DNA of 64,000 bases from Ruminococcus sp. (lineage in GTDB: Bacteria > Bacillota > Clostridia > Oscillospirales > Ruminococcaceae): NCBI GenBank assembly GCA_021200415.1, contig JAJQGO010000041.1, forward strand, positions 1 to 64,000, given 5' to 3'. The translations under genes and the position numbers were made by a program. Below the pieces are notes generated by a model. The model had not been told where the DNA came from and did no database searches. It saw nothing but the letters and a program-made list of their open reading frames with translations. This document shows, in pieces, positions 1-7,534 of the stretch; the stretch's first letter is position 1, and the number at the start of each line of letters is the position of its first letter.

Positions 1-61
1 ACAAAAAAATATTTTAAAAATAATATTATTATCTTGTTTCTCAGAGATACTAAAACTATTT

Positions 62-116
<55 letters not shown>

Positions 117-407
117 TACCTTTTTAGTTCTTACCACATTTATTATAACACTCCATGTGCCGAAAGTCAAGTTAATTTTGCTAATTTGTCAATATCTACA
201 AAATTTATTTTCAGCTCGCCCATTTTTCTTTCATGCAATTTTCATCTTTTGTGCATTTTCAACAACATTCATTGACAAGTGCCATTTTCTTTCGTTTTTT
301 CGGATAGTCAATGTGTGGATTTATAAAAATCATGTTAAGAAATATGGAAAAATCAAGGAAAAATCTTTTGTTAAAAAATGATTTTTTATTATTTCACACA
401 AAATTGC

Positions 408-436
408 TTTGCAAAATCCAAATTTCGTGCTATAAT
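408..436 (+). promoter_or_regulatory. Sigma-A promoter for the phosphosugar mutase gene
   Basis: A -35 box TTTGCA (408-413) and a perfect -10 TATAAT (431-436) are separated by 17 bases. Transcription would start near 443, about 30 bases before the ATG. Confidence 0.65.
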
Positions 437-472
437 AGTTCTGATGGTAATTTTCCTTTAGGAGGTTTCTTT

Positions 473-2188
473 ATGACTGAATTAGAATTATACGAGCAGT
501 GGTGCAAATGTGCCATTGACGATGAGGATTTACAAACAGAACTTAAAAGCATCAAGGATGACAAGGACGCAATCAGCGATAGATTTTACCGTGACCTCGA
601 ATTCGGCACGGGCGGTCTGAGGGGCGTTATCGGCGCAGGCACAAACCGCATGAACATTTATACAATCAGACGCGCAACTCAGGGCTTCGCTGACTATCTC
701 AATCAGGAATACACGAATCCCAGTGTTGCTGTTTCCTACGACAGCCGTATTAAATCGGACGTTTTCGCAAAGGCTGCCGCTGAGGTTCTTGCCGCAAACG
801 GCATCAAGGTACACATTTACACTGAGCTTATGCCTACGCCTATGCTCTCCTTTGCCGTTCGTCAGCTGAAGTGTCAGGGCGGCATCATGGTTACGGCAAG
901 CCACAATCCCGCTAAGTATAACGGATACAAGGTTTACGGCGATGACGGCTGCCAGATTACACTCCGCGGCGCGGAAATAATACTCGAAAAAATCAATTCA
1001 CTCGATATTTTCAGCGATGTCAAGTCGTCCTCCTTCGGCGAGGAGCTTGCAAAGGGAAATATTTCCTTTATCGGTGATGATGTCATTGAAGCATATTATC
1101 AGAGAGTCCTTGCCGAGGGCATTAACACCTCTCTCTGCGCAGACAGCGGTCTGAAGGTTGTTTATACTCCCCTTAACGGCACGGGCAACAAGCCCGTCCG
1201 CACTATCCTTTCAAGAATTGGTATCTCCGATGTTACCGTAGTTCCCGAACAGGAGCTGCCCGACGGCAACTTTACGACCTGCCCGTACCCGAATCCCGAA
1301 ATCCGTGAGGCTCTCGAGCTTGGTCTGAAAAAGTGCGAGGAGGTAAAGCCTGATCTTCTTCTTGCAACCGATCCGGACTGTGACAGAGTCGGCATTGCCG
1401 TTCCCGCTGAGGACAGAAGCTACGTTCTCTTCTCCGGAAATGAGGTCGGAGCTATGCTGCTTGAATATATTTGCAGCCAGCGTATTGCCAAGGGTACTAT
1501 GCCGAAAAATCCGATTGCCGTTAAGACTATTGTTACAACGGATATTGTTTATTCAATTGCCAAGGAATACGGCGTAGAGGTCGTTGATGTTCTCACAGGA
1601 TTCAAATTCATCGGCGAACAGATTGCGTTCCTTGAGGAAAAGGGCGAGGAGGAGCGCTATATCTTCGGATTCGAGGAAAGCTACGGCTATCTTTCGGGCG
1701 GCTATGTTCGTGATAAGGACGCCGTTGACGCTTCAATGCTCATCTGCGAAATGGCAGCCTACTACAGAACACAGGGAATTACGCTTCTTCAGGCTCGTGA
1801 GAATATGTACAAAAAGTACGGTATGTTCCTCCACACCCTCCACAGCTTTACCTTCGAGGGCGAAAGCGGCATGAACAAGATGAACGATATAATGAACAAT
1901 CTCCGCAGCAATCCGCCTATGGAAATTGCAGGTCTTAAGGTCGTTAAATTTGAGGACTACAAGGCAAGCGTTTCAAAGGATATTGCCGCAGGTACGGAAA
2001 CGGAAATCACGCTTCCCAAGTCAAATGTTCTGGCATTCTATCTTGAGGGCGGCGCAAAGGCTATTGTTCGTCCCTCGGGCACAGAACCGAAAATCAAAAC
2101 GTACTTCACAGCAAAAGCTCCCACACATGATGAGGCTGCTGCTCTTGAAGCTAAAATTGCAGGGGATTTTACAAAATTCTTTGAATAA
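473..2188 (+). CDS. pgcA: Phosphoglucomutase/phosphomannomutase family protein
   Basis: Alpha-D-phosphohexomutase, 571 aa, predicted to interconvert glucose 1-phosphate and glucose 6-phosphate in the cytoplasm, feeding glycogen, UDP-glucose and cell-wall precursor synthesis. The phosphoserine loop TASHNP is present (Ser143). The metal-binding loop DPDCDRVG, the sugar-binding motif GFEESYGY and the C-terminal phosphate-binding motif RPSGTEPKIK are all intact and in family order. Length and the NGYKVYGDDGCQ stretch resemble B. subtilis PgcA, hence the symbol. The ORF track begins at 311, but the ATG at 473 sits 7 bases after a strong AGGAGG and just downstream of a good promoter, so I chose it. 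It appears to be monocistronic, since rpmE has its own promoter. Confidence 0.93.
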   Translation: MTELELYEQWCKCAIDDEDLQTELKSIKDDKDAISDRFYRDLEFGTGGLRGVIGAGTNRMNIYTIRRATQGFADYLNQEYTNPSVAVSYDSRIKSDVFAKAAAEVLAANGIKVHIYTELMPTPMLSFAVRQLKCQGGIMVTASHNPAKYNGYKVYGDDGCQITLRGAEIILEKINSLDIFSDVKSSSFGEELAKGNISFIGDDVIEAYYQRVLAEGINTSLCADSGLKVVYTPLNGTGNKPVRTILSRIGISDVTVVPEQELPDGNFTTCPYPNPEIREALELGLKKCEEVKPDLLLATDPDCDRVGIAVPAEDRSYVLFSGNEVGAMLLEYICSQRIAKGTMPKNPIAVKTIVTTDIVYSIAKEYGVEVVDVLTGFKFIGEQIAFLEEKGEEERYIFGFEESYGYLSGGYVRDKDAVDASMLICEMAAYYRTQGITLLQARENMYKKYGMFLHTLHSFTFEGESGMNKMNDIMNNLRSNPPMEIAGLKVVKFEDYKASVSKDIAAGTETEITLPKSNVLAFYLEGGAKAIVRPSGTEPKIKTYFTAKAPTHDEAAALEAKIAGDFTKFFE

Positions 2189-2227
2189 GCCTGATTTAGT
2201 TATATGAAAAAAATATATGCAGGGCTA

Positions 2228-2256
2228 TTGACAAGAATCTGATTCTGCGGTATAAT
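2228..2256 (+). promoter_or_regulatory. Consensus sigma-A promoter for rpmE
   Basis: Perfect TTGACA (2228-2233), 17-base spacer, perfect TATAAT (2251-2256). A match to consensus at all twelve positions fits a highly expressed ribosomal protein gene. The leader to the ATG at 2351 is about 88 bases. Confidence 0.9.
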
Positions 2257-2350
2257 TATAAAATGTAATGTACAACGGAAGTACTACTGTCTAACGGAAA
2301 TGATGGGCTACTATGGTTTACAAATCGTAAATTTGAAAGAGGTGACAATC

Positions 2351-2554
2351 ATGAAGGAAGGTATCCATCCTAATTTTGTTAAAACTACAATCACTTGCCA
2401 CTGCGGTAATGTTATTGAAACAATGTCCACTAAGGAGAATATCAAGGTTGAAATCTGTTCTAAGTGCCATCCGTTCTATACCGGCAAACAGAAGCTCGTT
2501 GATACGGGCGGACGTGTTGACAGATTCAAGAAGCGTTTCAATTTGGACAAGTAA
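2351..2554 (+). CDS. rpmE: 50S ribosomal protein L31
   Basis: Large-subunit protein L31, 67 aa, which helps bridge the two ribosomal subunits. It is the zinc-binding (C+) form: cysteines 16 and 18 (CHC) and 36 and 39 (CSKC) are the four ligands. In many bacteria this form also serves as a zinc store and is swapped for a Cys-less paralog under zinc limitation; no paralog is in this window. The ORF track starts at 2300, but the ATG at 2351 follows a GAAAGAGGTG Shine-Dalgarno and gives the canonical MKEGIHP start. It stands alone between a consensus promoter and a strong terminator. Confidence 0.97.
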   Translation: MKEGIHPNFVKTTITCHCGNVIETMSTKENIKVEICSKCHPFYTGKQKLVDTGGRVDRFKKRFNLDK

Positions 2555-2561
2555 TTATTAC

Positions 2562-2586
2562 AGGCGGTCGTTGACCGCCTTTTTTC
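2562..2586 (+). terminator. Rho-independent terminator after rpmE
   Basis: Perfect 8-bp stem AGGCGGTC / GACCGCCT with a 3-base loop followed by a run of six or seven T residues, 7 bases after the rpmE stop codon. Confidence 0.95.
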
Positions 2587-2623
2587 TACTAAGGTAACAT
2601 TCTTTCTTTATAAGGGCAACAAT

Positions 2624-3268
2624 ATGAACTATTTAACAATTTCCGAGGTTTCCAAAGCCTCTTTTATAGAAAAACGCTCCGAATTTATCGGCTGTATCGC
2701 TCCGGTAAAAACAAATGACGAAGCCGTGGCTTTTATAAATTCGGTCAAGGCTCAGCACCGCAAGGCAAAGCACAATGTTTACGCCTATATCCTCCGTCAG
2801 GATAATATTTCCCGATATTCCGACGACGGCGAACCTCAGGGAACTGCGGGGATTCCTGTCCTCGATGTGCTGAAAAAGCGCGGTCTGACCGATGTCTGCA
2901 TTGTGGTTACACGCTATTTCGGCGGAATTCTCCTTGGCGGCGGAGGTCTTGTGCGCGCCTACTCCCATGCGGCATCATTGGCGTGCGATTCTGCGCATAT
3001 TATGAATATGTGCCGATGCAGACGGCTTAAAATTAAAACAGATTACGGTATGTATGGGAAAATTGCATATCTGCTGCCCAATTATGATACAATAACCCTA
3101 AGCTCCGATTTCGGAAGCGATGTTGTTCTGGAAATTCTCTCCCTCGCGGAAACAACCGACACACTCCTGAAGGAACTGACGGAAATAACAAACGGAGCCG
3201 TTTCCGCTGATGACTGCGGCGAGCTGTTCTACGATTTCTCGTCGGTGAAAAATATTTCCGAAAATTAA
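2624..3268 (+). CDS. YigZ family protein (UPF0029/IMPACT-like)
   Basis: Member of the YigZ/IMPACT family, 214 aa, the usual length. The hallmark stretch DGEPQGTAG (around residues 67-75) and VTRYFGGILLGGGGLVRAY are intact. The N-terminal two thirds form the UPF0029/Impact fold and the C-terminal third an EF-G domain-V-like ferredoxin fold. The cellular role in bacteria is not established; the eukaryotic homolog Impact regulates the eIF2-alpha kinase GCN2, so a link to translation or nucleic acids is likely but inferred. The start ATG follows a modest AAGGGC ribosome-binding sequence. It lies between rpmE's terminator and the dGTPase-like gene, with no clear promoter seen. Confidence 0.9.
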   Translation: MNYLTISEVSKASFIEKRSEFIGCIAPVKTNDEAVAFINSVKAQHRKAKHNVYAYILRQDNISRYSDDGEPQGTAGIPVLDVLKKRGLTDVCIVVTRYFGGILLGGGGLVRAYSHAASLACDSAHIMNMCRCRRLKIKTDYGMYGKIAYLLPNYDTITLSSDFGSDVVLEILSLAETTDTLLKELTEITNGAVSADDCGELFYDFSSVKNISEN

Positions 3269-3333
3269 AGGGTTTTTCCGACTTAAAAAGTATAAGTATA
3301 TATAGGCACATATTTTTCGAAAGAGGTGATCTT

Positions 3334-4329
3334 ATGACAGTACGTGAACAATACGAAATAATTGAAATGGGTGTTCTCAGCAAATATGCCTGCACCAGCA
3401 CGGACGAAAAGGGTACTCGCAGAGAGCGCTATGAGGAAAAATGCCCCTACCGCACCGAATTTCAGCGTGACAGGGACAGAATCCTCCACTGCAATTCCTT
3501 CAGACGTCTGAAAAGAAAAACTCAGGTCTTTTTGTCACCTGTCGGCGATCACTACAGAACACGCCTCACCCATACGCTGGAAGTATCACAGATTGCCCGA
3601 ACTATCGCCAGAGGTATGCGTCTGAATGAGGATCTCACCGAGGCTATCGCTCTCGGGCACGATCTCGGGCACTCCCCCTTCGGACACTGCGGAGAGGCTG
3701 TTCTCAATGAAATCTGCCCACACGGCTTCAGGCATTATATGCAAAGCGTACGTGTTGTGGAATCTCTCGAGAAAAAGGGTCAGGGGCTTAACCTGACTCA
3801 TGCCGTCCGCAACGGCATCGAGTGCCATACAAACGCCGTTGCCGACACCAAGGAGGGAAATGTCGTCCGCCTTGCCGATACAATCGCTTACATAAACCAC
3901 GATATTGAGGACTCCATACGTGCAGGTGTCCTGACAGCGGACGATCTCCCGCGGGACTGCACGGCTGTTCTCGGAAACACCAAAACAAAGCGCATAACAA
4001 CATTGGTCGCTTCGGTAATCGGGCATGGAGCGTATGATATTGACTTTTCGCCGGAAATCCGCAAGGCACATGACGATCTGAAGGACTTTATGTTTGAAAG
4101 GGTTTACACGAATCCCAACGCAAAGCAGGAGGAAACAAAGGCTGTCGCTCTCGTTGAAAAGCTCTATCGCTATTTTATCGAGCATCCGGAGAAAATGCCC
4201 GACGAATACCGCAGCATTATCAGGGAATATGACATTGACCGAGCTGTGTGCGACTATATTTCCGGCATGAGCGATTCCTACGCCGTAGACCTCTACACCG
4301 AGCTTTTCGTTCCGAAATCATGGAAATAA
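3334..4329 (+). CDS. Deoxyguanosinetriphosphate triphosphohydrolase-like protein (HD domain)
   Basis: HD-superfamily metal-dependent phosphohydrolase of the dGTPase-like group, 331 aa. Family members cleave dNTPs to deoxynucleoside and triphosphate, often with allosteric activation by another dNTP. The metal-binding pieces are visible: a His in RLTHTLEV (around residue 78) and the HD motif in GHDLGHSPFGH (around 108-118). The N-terminal motif RTEFQRDRDRI with NSFRRLKRKTQV is typical of the family. The start has a strong GAAAGAGGTGAT ribosome-binding site. The gene sits 12 bases upstream of dnaG, so nucleotide-pool control and replication priming are likely co-transcribed with rpoD; this order is common in clostridia. 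Actual substrate preference cannot be read from the sequence. Confidence 0.92.
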   Translation: MTVREQYEIIEMGVLSKYACTSTDEKGTRRERYEEKCPYRTEFQRDRDRILHCNSFRRLKRKTQVFLSPVGDHYRTRLTHTLEVSQIARTIARGMRLNEDLTEAIALGHDLGHSPFGHCGEAVLNEICPHGFRHYMQSVRVVESLEKKGQGLNLTHAVRNGIECHTNAVADTKEGNVVRLADTIAYINHDIEDSIRAGVLTADDLPRDCTAVLGNTKTKRITTLVASVIGHGAYDIDFSPEIRKAHDDLKDFMFERVYTNPNAKQEETKAVALVEKLYRYFIEHPEKMPDEYRSIIREYDIDRAVCDYISGMSDSYAVDLYTELFVPKSWK

Positions 4330-4341
4330 CGGAGGTAAAAT

Positions 4342-6090
4342 ATGCCCCGATATGATGAGTTTCTATACAGTCTGCGAGCCGCAAATCCCATCGAAACGGT
4401 TATAGGCTCTTATGTGCAGCTCAAAAGGCGCGGCAGAAATTATGTCTGCTCATGCCCCTTTCACTCGGAAAAAACACCGTCCTGCACCGTCTTTACCGAT
4501 ACCCAGAGCTTCTACTGCTTCGGCTGCGGCGCGGGAGGCGATGTCATAACATTTGTAATGAAAATCGAAAACCTCGTTTTCTCGGAGGCAGTTAAGCTTC
4601 TCGCTCAGCGCGCAGGTCTTGAGCTGCCGCAGAATTCTCCGGAGAGCAGCCGCCTCGCTGCACTGAGAACACGAATCTACGAAATGAACCGCCTTGCTGC
4701 CAACTTTTTTTACACCAATCTCGTAAGCGGCAGGGATAAACAGGGTCTGCAATATTTTGCTCAGCGCAGACTCTCACCCCAGACAATAAAAAAATACGGA
4801 CTCGGCTATGCCTCGGATTCGTGGGACGAGCTTTGCGGCTACCTGAAAAATCACGGCTACAGCGATGATGAGATCGTCGAAGCGTGGCTTGGGGGACGTT
4901 CCAAAAAAAACGGCGGAATCTTTGATATGTTCCGCAAGCGTGTCATGTTCCCCATTGTGGACCTGCGCGGAAACATTATCGGATTCGGCGGAAGAGTTCT
5001 CGATGACTCTCAGCCGAAATACCTGAACACAGGCAAGACGCCTGTTTTCGACAAGGGCAGCAATCTTTTCTCCATGAATTTCGCAAAAAATGCCGAAACA
5101 AAACGCCTTATTCTTTGTGAAGGCTATATGGACGTAATCGCCGTCAATCAGGCAGGATTTGAAAATGTCGTGGCCACCCTCGGAACTGCCATTACTCCCG
5201 ATCAGGCTCGCCTTATGAGTCACTATGCCGAGGAAATTATTATCGCCTATGACAGCGACGGCGCAGGTCAGAAGGCAACTCAAAAAGCTATCAACCATTT
5301 CAATGACGTTGGTCTGCGCACGAAAATTATACATATGGAGGGTGCTAAGGATCCGGATGAATATATAAAAAAATTCGGAGCAAATCGCTTCCGTATGCTC
5401 CTTGACGAGTCCTTCGACGCTACGGATTTCATGCTTGACAAGTGTGAGGATGGGCTTGACCTTTCCTCCGAAGCGGGACGTGTGGAGCTTCTGAAGCGTG
5501 CCTCAAGGGTTCTTGCGGGAATCGAATCTCCTCTCGAAAGGGAGGTGTATATTTCCCGAACCTCCAAAAAATGCGACATTCCGGTTCAGGTTCTCAAAAC
5601 GCATATTGATGATATGCTGAGAAAATCCCAAAACAGCGGAAAAAAGCGTGAATGGCGCAATATTACGGCAAATGCGGCCTACGTCAGAGATGACATAAAT
5701 CCCGAAGCGCAGAAATTCAGAAAACAGGCACGCGCGGAGGAAAATATAATTTACTATCTCATGAAACGTCCGGAGGAATGTGAAAAAATAGCAGAGGAAG
5801 CTCCGCCGGAAATTTTTGTTACATCCTTCAACAAAAAAATCTATACCGCTATGCTCGAAAAAATGAAGAGCAGTACGAAATTTTCAATTTCAATGCTGGC
5901 AGACGAATTTTCGTCCGATGAAATGGGCAGAATAAGCGGAATAGAAGCAAAAAACCGAGATTTTGATATAAATCGTGAGGTCTTTGACGATTGTGTCGGC
6001 GTCCTCAAAAAAGCGTCGGCAGACTCAAGATCCGCAGACGGCGAAATAACCAACGATGATTTACTTGAACTGTTTAAAAGTAAAAAATAG
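4342..6090 (+). CDS. dnaG: DNA primase
   Basis: DnaG primase, 582 aa, which makes RNA primers for Okazaki fragments at the replication fork together with the DnaB-type helicase. The N-terminal CHC2 zinc domain is intact (CPFH at 38-41, CFGC at 59-62). The catalytic core with its TOPRIM part is recognised by [13 protein letters not shown] (around residues 254-266) and the acidic [12 protein letters not shown] that follows. The C-terminal about 130 residues form the poorly conserved helicase-interaction region. The start ATG follows an ACGGAGGTAAA Shine-Dalgarno. It is followed 11 bases later by rpoD, the classic dnaG-rpoD pair. Confidence 0.98.
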   Translation: MPRYDEFLYSLRAANPIETVIGSYVQLKRRGRNYVCSCPFHSEKTPSCTVFTDTQSFYCFGCGAGGDVITFVMKIENLVFSEAVKLLAQRAGLELPQNSPESSRLAALRTRIYEMNRLAANFFYTNLVSGRDKQGLQYFAQRRLSPQTIKKYGLGYASDSWDELCGYLKNHGYSDDEIVEAWLGGRSKKNGGIFDMFRKRVMFPIVDLRGNIIGFGGRVLDDSQPKYLNTGKTPVFDKGSNLFSMNFAKNAETKRLILCEGYMDVIAVNQAGFENVVATLGTAITPDQARLMSHYAEEIIIAYDSDGAGQKATQKAINHFNDVGLRTKIIHMEGAKDPDEYIKKFGANRFRMLLDESFDATDFMLDKCEDGLDLSSEAGRVELLKRASRVLAGIESPLEREVYISRTSKKCDIPVQVLKTHIDDMLRKSQNSGKKREWRNITANAAYVRDDINPEAQKFRKQARAEENIIYYLMKRPEECEKIAEEAPPEIFVTSFNKKIYTAMLEKMKSSTKFSISMLADEFSSDEMGRISGIEAKNRDFDINREVFDDCVGVLKKASADSRSADGEITNDDLLELFKSKK

Positions 6091-6101
6091 GAGGAATTCT
6101 T

Positions 6102-7184
6102 ATGGATAATAAGAAAAATTCAATCGATGCTCTCATGGAACAGGGTAAAACTACCGGAAAGCTTACAACTAAGGAAATTACCGATGCGCTTGAGGAGCTT
6201 GACTTCGATGTGGATCAGCTCAATTCCTTTTACGACAACTGCGAAAATCTCAATATCGAAATCGTTGAGGATATGAATGTAGATCCGGATCTGAAAATCG
6301 GTCTTGAATCCACAACGACCGACGATCTGGAAATGGCTCTGTCCACAGAGGGCATAGCTATTGACGACCCTGTTAAAATTTACCTCAAGGAAATCGGCAG
6401 AGTTCCTCTTCTTACCTCCGAGGAGGAAATTCAGCTTGCTCAGAGAATGGCGGCTGGCGATACCTACGCCAAAAAAAGACTTGCCGAGGCTAACCTCCGT
6501 CTTGTTGTAAGCATTGCGAAAAAATACGTGGGCAGAGGTATGCAGTTCCTCGACCTTATTCAGGAGGGCAACCTCGGACTTATCAAGGCTGTGGAAAAAT
6601 TCGACTACACCAAGGGCTTCAAATTCTCCACATATGCTACATGGTGGATTCGTCAGGCGATAACAAGAGCTATTGCCGATCAGGCAAGAACTATACGTAT
6701 TCCGGTTCACATGGTTGAAACGATTACCAAGGTGAAAAAAGTTTCAAGTCAGCTCCTCCACGAAAACGGTCACGACCCAAGCCCCGAGGAAATTGCCGAG
6801 AAGCTTGAAATGCCCGTGGACAAGGTTCGTGAGATTATGAGAATTGCGCAGGATCCTGTTTCCCTTGAAACGCCTATCGGTGAGGAGGAGGACAGCCACC
6901 TCGGCGATTTTATTCCCGATGACGACGCCCCCGCGCCTGCCGAAGCAGCCTCCCATACGCTCCTCAAGGAGCAGCTCAATGAGGTTCTCGCAACTCTTAC
7001 AGATCGGGAGGCAGAGGTTCTCAAGCTGAGATTCGGACTTATCGACGGCAAGGCACGTACTCTTGAGGAGGTGGGTCAGCGCTTCAACGTCACACGGGAG
7101 CGGATTCGCCAGATTGAGGCGAAGGCTCTGAGAAAGCTCCGTCACCCAAGCAGAAGCAAAAAGGTCAAGGACTTCCTTGACTGA
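6102..7184 (+). CDS. rpoD: RNA polymerase principal sigma factor (sigma-70/SigA)
   Basis: Primary sigma factor, 360 aa, the short clostridial/bacillar form without the long non-conserved insert of enterobacterial RpoD. Region 1.2/2.1 begins at [17 protein letters not shown] (around 89). Region 2.3/2.4 contains [17 protein letters not shown], which contacts and melts the -10 element. Region 3 has [11 protein letters not shown], and region 4.2 has the helix-turn-helix [20 protein letters not shown] for the -35 element. The many TTGACA-17-TATAAT promoters in this window are what this protein would recognise. The start follows an AGGAGGAATT ribosome-binding site 11 bases after dnaG. Confidence 0.98.
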   Translation: MDNKKNSIDALMEQGKTTGKLTTKEITDALEELDFDVDQLNSFYDNCENLNIEIVEDMNVDPDLKIGLESTTTDDLEMALSTEGIAIDDPVKIYLKEIGRVPLLTSEEEIQLAQRMAAGDTYAKKRLAEANLRLVVSIAKKYVGRGMQFLDLIQEGNLGLIKAVEKFDYTKGFKFSTYATWWIRQAITRAIADQARTIRIPVHMVETITKVKKVSSQLLHENGHDPSPEEIAEKLEMPVDKVREIMRIAQDPVSLETPIGEEEDSHLGDFIPDDDAPAPAEAASHTLLKEQLNEVLATLTDREAEVLKLRFGLIDGKARTLEEVGQRFNVTRERIRQIEAKALRKLRHPSRSKKVKDFLD

Positions 7185-7188
7185 TAAA

Positions 7189-7313
7189 GACTGATGCTCC
7201 GCCCGTCAGTCCGGGGTTCGGGAAATTACAGGCAGCGGCGATCAGAGTCCGCCTGTCGGCTTCACCTGCCGATTTCCGTAATCCTGCACAGCAGTCCCTG
7301 CGAGGCGTAACCC
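7189..7313 (+). ncRNA. Candidate structured RNA downstream of rpoD
   Basis: A non-coding, GC-rich stretch between the rpoD stop and its terminator that can fold extensively. I see GACTGA/TCAGTC near the 5' end, a long-range GGGTT (7214-7218) with AACCC (7309-7313), GGAAAT (7221-7226) with ATTTCC (7272-7277), and GGCAG (7231-7235) with CTGCC (7266-7270). It could be a 3'-UTR-derived or independent small RNA, for example a 6S-like RNA, but I could not match conserved 6S sequence blocks. No separate promoter is evident. Confidence 0.35.
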
Positions 7314-7321
7314 TTACATAT

Positions 7322-7358
7322 AACCGGTCGATTTGATTTATTGACCGGTTTTATTTTT
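7322..7358 (+). terminator. Rho-independent terminator of the dnaG-rpoD transcript
   Basis: Perfect 8-bp stem AACCGGTC (7322-7329) / GACCGGTT (7343-7350), followed by TTATTTTT. It closes the dGTPase-like/dnaG/rpoD transcript and the foldable stretch after rpoD. Confidence 0.88.
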
Positions 7359-7383
7359 GGCAAGGCTATGAATATATCATTTA

Positions 7384-7412
7384 TTGACAATATCAATTCA
7401 ATGGGTTATAAT
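7384..7412 (+). promoter_or_regulatory. Consensus sigma-A promoter for the EAL-domain gene
   Basis: Perfect TTGACA (7384-7389), 17-base spacer and perfect TATAAT (7407-7412). Initiation near 7419-7420 would give a leader of about 115 bases before the ATG at 7535. Confidence 0.88.
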
Positions 7413-7419
7413 AAAATTG

Positions 7420-7534
7420 TGATTTATTGGCAGCGGCATTTTCGGGAATCCTCTCCCACGCCGGACTGCCCGAAACCGGCTGTCTGTATGCCGTAAATGC
7501 AGAGGCTGAGCAGCAGCTCAGCTCCGGAGTAAAT
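7420..7534 (+). promoter_or_regulatory. Structured, pseudoknot-capable 5' leader of the EAL-domain gene
   Basis: The leader has a closing stem CGGCAT (7434-7439) / ATGCCG (7488-7493). Inside, TTTCGGG (7440-7446) pairs with CCCGAAA (7469-7475), and GCCGG (7460-7464) pairs with CCGGC (7476-7480). The last two helices interleave as an H-type pseudoknot. A second hairpin GCTGAG/CTCAGC (7505-7522) abuts the palindrome CTCCGGAG, which contains the Shine-Dalgarno GGAG (7526-7529). CCTCT (7450-7454) could alternatively pair with AGAGG (7501-7505). The arrangement looks like an aptamer plus a ribosome-binding-site switch. It does not match the c-di-GMP-I consensus as I know it. The alternative reading is an N-terminal coding extension from a TTG at 7427, but that codon lies only about 8 bases from the predicted transcription start. 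Confidence 0.4.

Noticed and set aside
157-381. 74-aa ORF upstream of the phosphosugar mutase
   Set aside because: AT-rich, Phe-rich, no ribosome-binding site, and it lies in a region better read as intergenic.
3033-3401. Minus-strand 122-aa ORF across the YigZ/dGTPase junction
   Set aside because: It overlaps two well-supported genes on the other strand and has no family features.
7213-7235. tRNA-like GGTTCG motif after rpoD
   Set aside because: No acceptor stem, anticodon arm or D-arm can be drawn around it.
7427-7534. TTG start for the EAL-domain protein
   Set aside because: The codon is about eight bases from the predicted transcription start, with no ribosome-binding site, and the stretch folds as RNA.
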